Position numbers and translations under genes: made by a program. Below the pieces are notes generated by a model. It did no database searches, was not told where the DNA came from, and saw only the letters and a program-made list of their open reading frames with translations. From contig DASZMX010000046.1 in assembly GCA_035551475.1 (NCBI GenBank), positions 1-64,000 on the forward strand: a DNA stretch of 64,000 nt, written 5' to 3'. The first letter of the stretch is position 1; each line of letters opens with the position of its first letter. Of the stretch, positions 40,814-50,557 are shown piece by piece. The DNA comes from DASZMX01 sp035551475 (GTDB taxonomy: Bacteria > Verrucomicrobiota > Verrucomicrobiia > Limisphaerales > Palsa-1400).

Positions 40814-43705
40814 TCAGTGGCCTTCGATTTTATCCAATTCCTTTTTCGCCACGCGATGCTGCTCCGAATCCGCCGGCGTCGCCTTGAGGTAGAGGCCCAA
40901 ATATTTTTTCTGGTTGGCGACATTTTGCTCGGACTTGGCGATGTCCGCCTCCACGCCGTAAGCCATGAAGGCCCTTTCCGGGTCCACCTTGCGCATGGCC
41001 TCGGCGTCATCCTGGGCGGCGGCAAATTTCTTTTGGCGCATCAGCACCAGGGCGCGGTTCAAGAGCGCGTTTTCATTGTCCGGGTCCAACTCAATCACGC
41101 GCGTCAAGGTCTGCACGGCGGCGGCGTCGTTCTCCGAATTGACTTCGATGTCCGCCTTGATCATCAGCACGTCGGCCAGAGGAAAACGCGTCGCCGCCGA
41201 TTTATCCTCGGAAACGAGTTGAATGAATTTCTCCGACCATTGCAGCGCCTTATGGAGGCGCGCCGCCCCGTCATCCCGCCGGCCTTGCGCCAGCGCGGCC
41301 AAACCAGTGCGCCGGTAAAATTCCATCACATTGGCCAGCCGCACCGGGTTTTTCGGCGAAGCCGCCTGCCCCTGCAACAGGGAACGTTCCGCTTCGCCGA
41401 AATTGGTGCGCGAGAGATAGGCCACCGCTTCGACCCAGAAAAGTTCATCCGGGACCATGTTGGTTTGGGCGCGCACTTGCCGGGTCAATTCGAGCGCGCG
41501 ATCCGCCTGTCCGGTGTCCACCAGGGTTTTCGCCACCGCCATTTTCGCTGGAATATCGTTGGGCAAAAGCTGCAGGCGCCGCTCAAACAATCCCGCAGCC
41601 TGCCGCAGATTCCCGCCTTGCGCCAACGTCTGCCCAAAAATCATGTCCACATCGGGCTCATCGGGGGGACCGTTATATTTGATGATCGCGGGCACGCTCC
41701 GATAAAGGCTGATGGCGCGCGCCAATGTGTCGCTTTGTCCGAGCGGCCGGCTGTCGCCATGCTGCAGGCGCTCGTTGTATTCCATATTGTATTCGGCCAT
41801 CAAATTGTTCGTATTGACCTTGTAGGCCTCGGCAAAAGCCGCGTGCGCTTCCGGCAATTTGTTGGCGCGCTGCAATTCCACGCCCCAGAAATCCAACGCC
41901 ACGGAATAGTCCACGCTGACGCGGCCCACGTCCCAATCCGAGTCGGAATAATGCGAGAGCGAAGCCAGCGTCGTTTGCGCGGTTTTTTTCCAGTATTCCT
42001 GGTTGTCGGCAATTTCCGCCGCGCTGGGCAGCGGGGCGAGCGACGACCGGCCGGTATACGACTTCAATTCATAAACGAGGCGGTGCGGCCGCAAATAGAA
42101 TTGCTCAAAGTAATAACCAAAGCTCGGGTGCAAATAATAAATCGCGTAGTCCCGGCCCAGTTGAAAAACGAAGTCCACCATGTTGGTTTGCGGGAGCACT
42201 TCGGGAAACTTATCGATCGGCGCCATCTTCTTCTTCAGCTCCGGGTATTTGTCCACGAGGTGCGCGTAATATTCGCGGTAGGGCATCGCCCCCGTTTCCA
42301 GGAGTATGTGCGGGTTGGTTTTGCCGGCCCGCGCATAACCGGCCTCCAGCAGTTGCAGCCGGATCGGATCGTCGCTCATCACGACGGTCGTTTGCGCGGG
42401 CAGCGCCGCGATGGTTTCCTCGGTGAAGTGGCTGAGAATGCCGTTGTTGCTGGAACGAATGCGATCCCAGTTCGAACCGAGCAACAGCGCCGGCGCCCCG
42501 ACCGTCAGGATAACCAAATAGGCCAGAACGGTTTTCTTGACCGCGGGAGATTCTTTGAATTTGGCCCGCTGCAACGAGCGTTTGCCAAACACGATCAGGA
42601 TGTAGCCGGAATAATAACCCACCGCCAGCGCGGCGAGATAATAAAACGTCAGGAAGGGCACCGGCGCATCATGCACATGGGGATTGGTGCTGAAGCGCCA
42701 ATCAAAAAACATCAGCAGGCAGACGGGCAGAAACAGGACGTTCATCGCCATGAAGGTCAAACGCGTCACCGCGTTGCCGACGGCGCTCAATTCGCCTTCG
42801 ATTTCCGGCCATTTGAAACCCGCGCACAAGAGTGGCGCGATGGTCGATAAGCTCGCCACCAGCGGAATCCATCCCGGCACGATGCGCAGCAGGAAACTCT
42901 CCTGCTTGAGCTCCTGCCACAGGCTCAGCCCGAAGTTCTGCGACGCGAGGCTGGCGCGCAGGGGAATCAGCAGATATAGCAGCAACCCGAGCAGCCCGAA
43001 TCCGATCATCCGCAACATGAACCGGACGTTGAAGAAGCTCAGCCCTTTGATCCAAATCAGCGCGATCAAAAAGAACGGGAAAAATCCCACCAGCGCAAAA
43101 TTGTTCGTCGTGCCAAGCCCATACACCAGGGCCATCCCGGCCAGCCATTTTTCATTTTGCGAGATGCGAAACCGCAACAGGCAATAAATGATGAAGGCAA
43201 ACACCAGCACGTCCAACATTTCGTTGCTGGCCGTCACCGCATTTTCCCAAAACACCCCCTGCAATCCCAGCATGACCACCGCGAAAACCTGCGGCACAAA
43301 CGCCCATTTGCCGGAAAACAGCGAAAATTCTCCCGGCTCTCTTTGCCGCTGTTCCCGCGTCCGGTCGTGCGGAAGCAAGCGCACGGATTGAGCCAGGAGC
43401 ATCAGGGTGAGCGACGCGCAAACCGCCGAAAACAAATTCAAGGCGCAAGGCTGCCAGGTGACGGGCAAGACCCGGAACGGCAACGTTGTCACATACCAGA
43501 GCGGCGCAAAATAGGAGGGGCGCCACTCCGTGGGAATCGGGTGCCAGTCCCAGCCCGTCACGGAAGCGATCCAAGGCAGGCCGCGCAGGGTGACCCAATG
43601 GTTGAGGGCCAGGCCGTAAATAATCAACGCGGCGGCCGCGACGATCCACGGATTCACCGTCATCGACTTTGCCGCCGAGGGACTGGTCTGCTGTTCGTCT
43701 GTCAT
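40814..43705 (-). CDS. DUF2723 (GT-C-like) membrane protein with TPR domain
   Basis: A 963-residue protein. Residues 18-560 contain roughly twelve membrane helices with the DUF2723 pattern (WENAVTASNEMLDVLVFAFI, TNNFALVGFFPFFL). Residues 600-960 are TPR repeats (DNENALLNRALVLMRQKKF). DUF2723 resembles protein O-mannosyltransferases of the GT-C fold and probably moves a sugar from a lipid carrier. The large loops are extracytoplasmic. It is followed by the GT4 gene and preceded closely by rlmD on the same strand. Confidence 0.82.
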   Translation of the reverse strand: MTDEQQTSPSAAKSMTVNPWIVAAAALIIYGLALNHWVTLRGLPWIASVTGWDWHPIPTEWRPSYFAPLWYVTTLPFRVLPVTWQPCALNLFSAVCASLTLMLLAQSVRLLPHDRTREQRQREPGEFSLFSGKWAFVPQVFAVVMLGLQGVFWENAVTASNEMLDVLVFAFIIYCLLRFRISQNEKWLAGMALVYGLGTTNNFALVGFFPFFLIALIWIKGLSFFNVRFMLRMIGFGLLGLLLYLLIPLRASLASQNFGLSLWQELKQESFLLRIVPGWIPLVASLSTIAPLLCAGFKWPEIEGELSAVGNAVTRLTFMAMNVLFLPVCLLMFFDWRFSTNPHVHDAPVPFLTFYYLAALAVGYYSGYILIVFGKRSLQRAKFKESPAVKKTVLAYLVILTVGAPALLLGSNWDRIRSSNNGILSHFTEETIAALPAQTTVVMSDDPIRLQLLEAGYARAGKTNPHILLETGAMPYREYYAHLVDKYPELKKKMAPIDKFPEVLPQTNMVDFVFQLGRDYAIYYLHPSFGYYFEQFYLRPHRLVYELKSYTGRSSLAPLPSAAEIADNQEYWKKTAQTTLASLSHYSDSDWDVGRVSVDYSVALDFWGVELQRANKLPEAHAAFAEAYKVNTNNLMAEYNMEYNERLQHGDSRPLGQSDTLARAISLYRSVPAIIKYNGPPDEPDVDMIFGQTLAQGGNLRQAAGLFERRLQLLPNDIPAKMAVAKTLVDTGQADRALELTRQVRAQTNMVPDELFWVEAVAYLSRTNFGEAERSLLQGQAASPKNPVRLANVMEFYRRTGLAALAQGRRDDGAARLHKALQWSEKFIQLVSEDKSAATRFPLADVLMIKADIEVNSENDAAAVQTLTRVIELDPDNENALLNRALVLMRQKKFAAAQDDAEAMRKVDPERAFMAYGVEADIAKSEQNVANQKKYLGLYLKATPADSEQHRVAKKELDKIEGH

Positions 43706-43712
43706 GGGTCAA

Positions 43713-44915
43713 TCAGTTTGAAACGAGCCTTTGGCTGTGATCAAGCTTGCTTTCTGATGGAAGGGCGGCTCCCCGGCGGCGGACATCCGCCACACATTCC
43801 ACGTGTTGGGTTTGCGGAAACATGTCCAAGGGGACGATCTTCGTTACTTCAAAGACACCGCCCGCGCACAAAACGTTCAAGTCTCGCGCCAGCGTAGCCG
43901 GATGACAGGAGACGTACAGAATCTGCGCCGGACCGAGCCGCCGAAGCAACTCCAAAGTCTCCGGCTCGCACCCTTTCCGCGGCGGATCGAGCGCCAGGCA
44001 AGTCGCGCCGGCGTCCATTTGCGCCAAGGTCCGCGGCATCAGCTCCTCCGCGGCGCCCGCGATGAATTCGCCGTTGGCGCGCTGGCGGTTGAGGGCGTTT
44101 TGCCGCGCCGCCTTGATCGCCGCCGCGTCTATCTCGATCCCCACAAATCGCTCCACCAAATCCGCCAATTCCAAACTGAAGAACCCCACCCCGCAATAGG
44201 CGTCGAGCAAAAACCGGCAGCCGCCATCCTGCAAGCGGGCCCGCACGGTTTCCACCAATTTGGGCAGCAAAAAGAAATTGTTCTGGAAAAACGAATCACG
44301 CGGCACCACCCAATTCTCGGCCGCCACGCGCAACGTCACTTTCAGGCCGCCTTTGGGCGGCGGATTGCGGCGGACTTCGCCGATCTGCTCATTCAGAGCG
44401 GGCTCGGCAATCACGCATTCCTCGATGTCCACCACCAGCCGGTTGTCCGTCCGGATATAACCAATATTCAAGCCTTGTTTGAATTTGTCCCATTGGCTCC
44501 GAATCATGATGCGATTGCGGTAACCGTACGGCGACGGGCATGGGATGACCGGATCGACCAGCGCGCGATTCAATCCGCCAATCCGCTCGAACAAATCACA
44601 AATCTGCTTGTGCTTGATCTCGAGTTGCGCCGCGTATTCCAAATGCTGGTACTGGCAGCCGCCGCATTCCCCATAATAACGGCACAAGGGCGTGACCCGG
44701 CGCGGGGACGTTTGCAGAATCTGGGAAACTTTGCCGCGCGCGAACCGCCGTTTGACTTCCACCAACTCCACCTCCACCACTTCGCCCAGGGCCACAAACG
44801 GCACAAACACCACAAAATCCGCCGTCCGCCCCACCCCTTCGCCGCCAAAAGCAATGTCCTCGATCGTGACCGTGACTTTCTGGCCGGGCGTAAAGGTTGC
44901 GCTATGCTCTGACAT
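43713..44915 (-). CDS. rlmD: 23S rRNA (uracil-5-)-methyltransferase, RlmD/RumA type
   Basis: A 400-residue protein. An N-terminal TRAM domain (8-68) precedes a 4Fe-4S site (Cys78, Cys84, Cys87, Cys167, spaced as in RumA), then a SAM domain (DAYCGVGFFSLEL) and the catalytic Cys337 in YVSCHPATLARD. It methylates uracil C5 in 23S rRNA or tRNA; U1939 versus U747 or tRNA U54 cannot be decided. It starts eight bases upstream-to-downstream of the DUF2723 gene. Confidence 0.9.
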   Translation of the reverse strand: MSEHSATFTPGQKVTVTIEDIAFGGEGVGRTADFVVFVPFVALGEVVEVELVEVKRRFARGKVSQILQTSPRRVTPLCRYYGECGGCQYQHLEYAAQLEIKHKQICDLFERIGGLNRALVDPVIPCPSPYGYRNRIMIRSQWDKFKQGLNIGYIRTDNRLVVDIEECVIAEPALNEQIGEVRRNPPPKGGLKVTLRVAAENWVVPRDSFFQNNFFLLPKLVETVRARLQDGGCRFLLDAYCGVGFFSLELADLVERFVGIEIDAAAIKAARQNALNRQRANGEFIAGAAEELMPRTLAQMDAGATCLALDPPRKGCEPETLELLRRLGPAQILYVSCHPATLARDLNVLCAGGVFEVTKIVPLDMFPQTQHVECVADVRRRGAALPSESKLDHSQRLVSN

Positions 44916-45021
44916 CCGCCGATTTTTGAACAGGATTGCGCGGATGAACAGTTATTTCCTCGCCGCGCCGCCCGCGTTTCTATATTCGACAATCGCGCGC
45001 AACTCGTTATCTTGACCCTCC

Positions 45022-46965
45022 ATGACCTCGAAAAATTCCATGCCGGCCGTGCTGGTCTGTCTCGTGCTGGCATTGGGAACCCTCTTTCTTTACGCGCCGG
45101 CATTTCACTTCGATTTCGCCCCATATGTTGATCCGGTGTACGTCACCGCCAATCCGCATGTGAGCCATGGCCTGTCGGGCAGTGAATTGGGCTGGTATTT
45201 CCAGGCCGGCTACGCGGGAAACTGGCATCCGCTGACTTGGATTTCCCATGCGCTGGATTGCCAGGTCTTCGGGTTGAAACCAAGCGGCCCTCATGTCGTC
45301 AATGTTCTTCTCCACATCGTCAATTCCCTCCTCGTGTTCTTTGTCCTGCGCCAGATCACGGGAGCTTTTTGGCGCGCCGCCGCAGTGGCCGCGCTTTTCG
45401 CCTGGCACCCGCTCCAGGTCGAAACGGTGGCGTGGATCTCCGAACGCAAGGACCTGCTCGCGGCGCTGTTCTTCCTTTTGACCCTGTTGGCCTACGCGCG
45501 TTATGTGCGAGGCGCAAAAATAGGCTACGCCCTCGCGCTCGCCTGTTTCGCCCTGGGCCTCATGTCCAAGCCCGTTCTAGTCACGCTTCCCTGCATCCTG
45601 CTGCTGCTTGATTTCTGGCCGCTCGGGCGCGCTCAAACCCCGGAAAATAAATTCGATCCGCGCCGGCTGGCGCCATTGCTCATCGAGAAAATTCCTTTTT
45701 TCGCGCTGTCGGCGGCTTCATGCGTCATCACCATCATGGCGGAGGAGGCCAACCCCATTTCCACCATAACCTACCATTTGCATGGGCGCATCGTGAACGC
45801 CGAAATGTCCTATTGGCGCTATTTGCAGCATGCTTTTTGGCCCTCCGATCTAGGCGCGGTTTATCCGACGGTGTATCGCGCGCCCTTGGCGACGGCTGCC
45901 TGCATCGGACTCATTTTGGCCGGACTCACCGTGATCGCGGTCGCCCAATTCCGGAAACGGCCGTATTGGACCGTGGGCTGGCTCTGGTTTGCCGGCATGC
46001 TCGTTCCTGTCACGAATATCGTTCATGGCGGCGCGCAGAACGGCGTCGATCATGCGATGTATTTGCCGGTTCTGGGATTATTTGTGCTCGTCTGCTGGGA
46101 AGCCAGCGATCTCGCCAGTCACTGGCCCAAGCCGCAAGCCGTGCTGGGCGGCGTCGGCGCGCTCGTGTTGATCGGCTGCCTGACGGCTTCGAGTCAACAA
46201 TTGCCAATCTGGCGCAACGAGGCGACATTAGTTGCCCGCATTCCCCAACCCAACTCCAATTTCGCCGGCCATATTACTTATGCGGCTTATCTGCTGCGCG
46301 TCGGCCAGCTTCCTGAAGCCGAAGCCGAATGCCAGAAAGGCATCGCCATCGCTCCGAACAACGCCGGTTTCATCGGGCTTCTGGCGGAAATTCAACGCAA
46401 GGCCGGGCGCCTCGATGACGCCGCCAAGAACCTGCGCGCCGCCCTCGACGTCAATCCCGAACTCCCCGCAGCGCACATGCTCCTCGGCCAAATTTTGCTG
46501 CAACAGAATCAGCCGGCCGCCGCCCTCGGCCAATTCGACTTGCTGCTGCAATTCACACCCAAGGATCCCGAAGCCCACTGGTGGCGTGGCAACGCCTTGT
46601 CGGCCAACCAGGATCCCGTCGGCGCAATCAATGAATTTTCCGAAGCCTTAAAGCTCGATCCGAAATTTGCCGCCGCCATGAATGATCTGGCATGGATTCT
46701 GGCCACGGACACCCGCTCCAAAATCCACGACCCTGCCAATGCCATCCGGCTGGCGGAGCGCGCTTGTGAGATTTCCCGCAACACCCAACCGCGCATGCTC
46801 GGCACACTCGCCGCCTCGTACGCCGCCGGCGGGCGTTTCGACGACGCGGTCGCAGCGGCCCAAAAAGCCCACGACGTCGCCGCCGCGCAGGGCGACAAGG
46901 CGCTGGCCAATCAAAATCTTCAGCTCCAGCAGCTTTACCGCGAACACCAGCCGTACCGCGAATAA
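45022..46965 (+). CDS. GT-C/TPR membrane protein (TMTC-like)
   Basis: A 647-residue protein. Residues 8-400 have around ten helices with signatures of TMTC/PMT-like proteins (NWHPLTWISHALDCQ; HIVNSLLVFFVLR; WHPLQVETVAWISERKD, RKD-acid pair; GLMSKPVLVTLP). Residues 420-640 are TPR repeats. Likely an O-glycosyltransferase using polyprenyl-phosphate sugar. It has the same overall design as the DUF2723 protein on the other side of rlmD. TATCTT eight bases before the ATG may be its -10 box. Confidence 0.83.
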   Translation: MTSKNSMPAVLVCLVLALGTLFLYAPAFHFDFAPYVDPVYVTANPHVSHGLSGSELGWYFQAGYAGNWHPLTWISHALDCQVFGLKPSGPHVVNVLLHIVNSLLVFFVLRQITGAFWRAAAVAALFAWHPLQVETVAWISERKDLLAALFFLLTLLAYARYVRGAKIGYALALACFALGLMSKPVLVTLPCILLLLDFWPLGRAQTPENKFDPRRLAPLLIEKIPFFALSAASCVITIMAEEANPISTITYHLHGRIVNAEMSYWRYLQHAFWPSDLGAVYPTVYRAPLATAACIGLILAGLTVIAVAQFRKRPYWTVGWLWFAGMLVPVTNIVHGGAQNGVDHAMYLPVLGLFVLVCWEASDLASHWPKPQAVLGGVGALVLIGCLTASSQQLPIWRNEATLVARIPQPNSNFAGHITYAAYLLRVGQLPEAEAECQKGIAIAPNNAGFIGLLAEIQRKAGRLDDAAKNLRAALDVNPELPAAHMLLGQILLQQNQPAAALGQFDLLLQFTPKDPEAHWWRGNALSANQDPVGAINEFSEALKLDPKFAAAMNDLAWILATDTRSKIHDPANAIRLAERACEISRNTQPRMLGTLAASYAAGGRFDDAVAAAQKAHDVAAAQGDKALANQNLQLQQLYREHQPYRE

Positions 46966-47018
46966 TCCCGGCGATTTTTGGCTTCAGCCCGGCGCGCGGA
47001 GCCTTTATCGTTGGGCGC

Positions 47019-47387
47019 ATGCTTCAGTTCCAGATCATTTTCAATCCGATCAGCGCGGCTGAACTGGCCAAGATGCCGCGCGAGCTGCAACTCCATATTC
47101 TCGGCGAATTTCGCGGCCTGCCCCAGGAAGCGATCAAAAGCGATTTCCAACATTTCGGCAAACTGGAGCGCCACAACAAAATCCTCCATCGCTTCCGCCT
47201 TGGGGATTACCGTGTCTATTTTGAGCGCCACGAACTCGGCATCGTCGTCCACCGCATCCTCAGCCGCAACACGCTCAAGGATTTCCTTTTCCGCTCGAGC
47301 CTGCCCACGGGCGAGGATGAAGTGCTCCAGGAAAACCCCAAGTTCTGGGAAATGATCGAAGCCGCCGGCATGAAAGGAAAAGGCTGA
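47019..47387 (+). CDS. RelE/ParE-like toxin-fold protein, no antitoxin adjacent
   Basis: A 122-residue protein whose middle (KLERHNKILHRFRLGDYRVY and RILSRNTLKDFLF) resembles the RelE/ParE beta sheet (RlR.gdyRviy). The N-terminal part is longer than in RelE. No antitoxin frame lies on either side, so it may be an orphan or a non-toxic relative. It ends one base before the molybdenum hydroxylase operon. Confidence 0.65.
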   Translation: MLQFQIIFNPISAAELAKMPRELQLHILGEFRGLPQEAIKSDFQHFGKLERHNKILHRFRLGDYRVYFERHELGIVVHRILSRNTLKDFLFRSSLPTGEDEVLQENPKFWEMIEAAGMKGKG

Positions 47388-47388
47388 G

Positions 47389-47868
47389 ATGTCCACGGTG
47401 CGCGAGCTTCGCGTCAATGGCCGGCCGTCCGTCGTGGCCGCCGACGCCGAACGCAGTTTGTTGAGCGTGCTGCGCGATGATCTCGACTTGACAGGGACGA
47501 AGTTCGGCTGCGGCGAAGGCCAATGCGGCGCCTGCACCGTCCTGCTGGATGGAGTCCCCACCCGCTCCTGCGTCACAACCGTGGGCAGCGTCGGCCAGCG
47601 CGAAATCGCCACCATCGAAAGCCTCGCCGCCGATGGCGCCTTGCATCCGTTGCAGGAAGCCTTCCTCAAATGCGACGCCATGCAATGCGCCTATTGCGCA
47701 TCCGGGATGATCATGTCCGCCTGCGCCCTTCTCCGCAAAAATCGCCATCCTTCCGAAGGCGAAATCATCCGCCACATGAACGGCAACATCTGCCGGTGCG
47801 GAACGTACGGCCGCATCATCGCCGCCATTCAGGAAGCGGCCCAAACCGCGTCCCCGGAAAAATTATGA
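47389..47868 (+). CDS. 2Fe-2S subunit of a molybdenum hydroxylase
   Basis: A 159-residue CoxS/IorA-type electron-transfer subunit. A plant ferredoxin-like cluster is bound by Cys41, 46, 49 and 61 and a second by Cys100, 103, 135 and 137 (CAYCASGM...ICRCGTY). It has no signal of its own, so export would depend on the Tat signal of its large subunit. It overlaps that subunit by four bases (ATGA). Confidence 0.93.
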   Translation: MSTVRELRVNGRPSVVAADAERSLLSVLRDDLDLTGTKFGCGEGQCGACTVLLDGVPTRSCVTTVGSVGQREIATIESLAADGALHPLQEAFLKCDAMQCAYCASGMIMSACALLRKNRHPSEGEIIRHMNGNICRCGTYGRIIAAIQEAAQTASPEKL

Positions 47869-49946
47869 ATGACACTGCGGCCATGGTGGACCGGCGCGGT
47901 TTCTTCCAGACGCTCGGCGCGGGGTTGCTCGTTCTTTACCTCGCGCCCGCCGCGCTCGCCCAGGAATCGGGCGGCGGACGGCGGCGCGGCGGCTCCGCTC
48001 CTTCGGACGTTAACGCCTGGTTGCATGTCGCCGCGGATGGTTCCATCACGGTTTACACAGGCAAAGTTGAAGTCGGCCAGAATATTCGCACGTCCCTGAC
48101 GCAAGCCGTCGCCGAGGAATTGCGCGTGCCCGCCGCCGCCATCAGCATGGTCATGGCCGACACGCAGCTCACGCCGTACGACATGGGAACCTTCGGCAGC
48201 CAAACGACGCCGCAAATGGCAGCGCGCCTGCATCGCGCCGCCGCCGCCGCCCGGATAGCGCTGCTTGATCTCGCCGCCGCCCATTTCCAGGTTGAGGCCG
48301 CGACGCTCACGGTCGCCGACGGCAAAATTTCCAAATCTTCCACAGACTCCATTTCGTTTGGTGAACTTTCCGGCGGCCAAAAACTTGTCAAGACGATGGA
48401 CGATTCCACGCCCATCACGCCGGCGGCCGCCTGGAAAATCGCCGGCTCCTCCCTGCCCAAGGTCAACGGGCGCGATCTCGTCACCGGCCGCCACCGCTAC
48501 AGCCCGGACCTTAAACTCCCCGGGATGTTGCATGGCCGCGTGCTTCGCCCGCCCGCCTACCAGGCGGCGCTTGTTTCCGCGGACACCAGTCCCGCCGCCG
48601 CTCTGCCGGGTGTCAAAGTTGTGCAGGACCGCGACTTTGTCGGGGTGGCCGCGCCCGACGCCCTCACCGCGTCCCATGCCCTTGATGCCATTCGCGCGCA
48701 ATGGACGACCAAGCCGCAGCCCTCCAGCGCCGATTTATTTGACTACATAAAAAAGAACGCCGACCCCGCCCCCGGCCGCGGCGGCCACAGCCAGGGCTCA
48801 ATCGCCGACGGCCTCGCCGCCGCCGCCCACAAATTCCAGCAAACCTACACGATCGCCTACATCGCCCATGTGCCCTTGGAGCCGCGCGCCGCCGTGGCGC
48901 AATGGCAGGATGGCAAACTTTGCGTGTGGACAGGCACCCAGCGCCCGTTCGGCGTCCGCGATGACTTGGCGCAAGCCCTTGGCCTTTCTCCCGACAAAGT
49001 GCGCGTCATTGTCCCCGACACCGGCTCCGGCTACGGCGGCAAACACACCGGCGAAGCGGCGCTGGAAGCCGCCCGCCTCGCGCGAGCCGCCGGCCAGCCG
49101 GTCAAGGTCGTCTGGACACGTCAAGACGAATTCACCTGGGCCTATTTCCGCCCGGCGGGCGTGATCGAAATTTCCAGCGGCGTTCGCGCCGACGGCGTCA
49201 TCACCGCCTGGGAATTTCACAATTACCTGTCCGGCCCATCCGGGCTGGGCGCTCCCTACGATATTGTCAATCAAACGTGCGCGTTTCACGCCGCCGCCTC
49301 GCCGCTCAAAACCGGCTCGTATCGCGGCCTCGCCGCCACCGCCAATCATTTCGCGCGCGAATCGCACATGGACGAACTGGCCCACGCCGTGGCCATGGAT
49401 CCACTGGCTTTTCGCCTCAAAAATCTCAGCCATCAGCGTTTGCGCGCCGTTCTGGAAGCGGCCGCGCGCGCTTTTTCGTGGGGCCAAAAACCCATTCCGG
49501 GCCACGGCTTCGGCCTCGCTTGCGGCACGGAAAAAGGCTCATATGTCGCCACCTGCGCGGAAGTCGCCGCGGATGTCGCCAGCGGCAGCATCAAAGTCCT
49601 GCGCGCTGTCACCGCTTTTGACTGCGGCGCCGTGGTCAATCCGAACCATCTGAAAAACCAGCTCGAAGGCTCCATCGTCATGGGCCTCGGCGGCGCTCTT
49701 TTTGAAGCCATTGAATTTGCGGACGGCAAAATTGGCAATCCGCGCCTTTCCGAATATCGCGTGCCGCGTTTTGCCGACGCGCCGAAAATTGAAATTGTTC
49801 TCGTGGATCGTCCGGACCTGCCTTCGGCGGGCGCGGGCGAAACCGGCATCGTCGCCATCGCGCCGGCCATCGGCAACGCCATCTTCCACGCCACCGGCCA
49901 GCGCCTGCGTGCCATGCCGATGGCGCCCGACGGCTTGAAAGCGTGA
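47865..49946 (+). CDS. Molybdopterin subunit of a xanthine-oxidase-family hydroxylase, Tat-exported
   Basis: A 693-residue IorB-like large subunit. A twin-arginine signal (VDRRGFFQTLGAGLLVLY) starts it. Features are VEVGQNIRTSLTQAVAEEL, GSGYGGKHTGEA, GSYRGLAATANHFARESHMD and the catalytic glutamate in AGAGETGIVAIAP. It binds Mo-pterin (probably MCD form) and hydroxylates N-heterocycles or oxidises aldehydes with electrons leaving via the 2Fe-2S subunit. No cytochrome or FAD gene is present. Coupled by overlap to both neighbours. Confidence 0.9.
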   Translation: MNDTAAMVDRRGFFQTLGAGLLVLYLAPAALAQESGGGRRRGGSAPSDVNAWLHVAADGSITVYTGKVEVGQNIRTSLTQAVAEELRVPAAAISMVMADTQLTPYDMGTFGSQTTPQMAARLHRAAAAARIALLDLAAAHFQVEAATLTVADGKISKSSTDSISFGELSGGQKLVKTMDDSTPITPAAAWKIAGSSLPKVNGRDLVTGRHRYSPDLKLPGMLHGRVLRPPAYQAALVSADTSPAAALPGVKVVQDRDFVGVAAPDALTASHALDAIRAQWTTKPQPSSADLFDYIKKNADPAPGRGGHSQGSIADGLAAAAHKFQQTYTIAYIAHVPLEPRAAVAQWQDGKLCVWTGTQRPFGVRDDLAQALGLSPDKVRVIVPDTGSGYGGKHTGEAALEAARLARAAGQPVKVVWTRQDEFTWAYFRPAGVIEISSGVRADGVITAWEFHNYLSGPSGLGAPYDIVNQTCAFHAAASPLKTGSYRGLAATANHFARESHMDELAHAVAMDPLAFRLKNLSHQRLRAVLEAAARAFSWGQKPIPGHGFGLACGTEKGSYVATCAEVAADVASGSIKVLRAVTAFDCGAVVNPNHLKNQLEGSIVMGLGGALFEAIEFADGKIGNPRLSEYRVPRFADAPKIEIVLVDRPDLPSAGAGETGIVAIAPAIGNAIFHATGQRLRAMPMAPDGLKA

Positions 49947-50527
49947 AAATCGGCCTCCTTCTCTTGGCCGCCGGCGAATCCTCCCGCCTCGGCCAGCCCA
50001 AGCAACTCCTCCCCTTTCGCGGCCGCCCGCTTCTCGGCCACCTCGTTGAAACTGCCACTGCGTCCCAATGTTTCGCGAGCATCGTCGTCGTTCTCGGCGC
50101 GTTTGCCACGCGCATCCGCGCCGAACTCGGGTCGCTCTCCGCCACAATCGTGGTCAACCGCGATTGGAAAAAAGGCATGGGCTCATCGTTGCAACGGGGC
50201 CTCAAGGAAATCGACGATCACGATGCCGCCGCCATCATGTTGTGCGACCAACCTTTCGTCTCGGCTGCCCTGCTCCGCCGCCTCGTCGCCGCCCATCGCG
50301 GCGGCATTACCGCTTGCGCGTATCGCGACACACTGGGCCCGCCCGCCCTATTTGACGCCTCGTTTTTTCCCGAACTCCGCGCCCTGCCGCCGGACGCCGG
50401 CGCAAAAACGGTTCTCGTCCGCCACGCCTCCACCGTGCGCCGCGTCCCGTTTCCACGCGGCGCCCGGGACATTGACACGCCGGACGACTGGAAAAAAATC
50501 GCGATTGCTTCCCGCCGTTGCCATTGA
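49943..50527 (+). CDS. mocA: Molybdenum cofactor cytidylyltransferase-like (MocA/MobA family)
   Basis: A 194-residue NTP transferase: LLAAGESSRLGQPKQLLPF nucleotide motif, CDQPFVSAALL metal site and a C-terminal D-x-D (DIDTPDDWK). MocA attaches CMP to Mo-pterin to form MCD, the cofactor of most xanthine-oxidase enzymes. The GTG start overlaps the stop of the large subunit gene (GTGA), tying maturation to its target. MobA (guanylyl) is less likely in this context. Confidence 0.88.
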   Translation: MKIGLLLLAAGESSRLGQPKQLLPFRGRPLLGHLVETATASQCFASIVVVLGAFATRIRAELGSLSATIVVNRDWKKGMGSSLQRGLKEIDDHDAAAIMLCDQPFVSAALLRRLVAAHRGGITACAYRDTLGPPALFDASFFPELRALPPDAGAKTVLVRHASTVRRVPFPRGARDIDTPDDWKKIAIASRRCH

Positions 50528-50557
50528 CACCCCCGCGATTTGGAAAACAATACCCCC

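Noticed and set aside
39803..42850. A 1015-codon plus-strand ORF over the GT4 and DUF2723 genes
   Set aside because: It is antisense to two clear protein families; its product is Arg/His/Gln-rich without domains, as expected from the shadow frame of high-GC genes.
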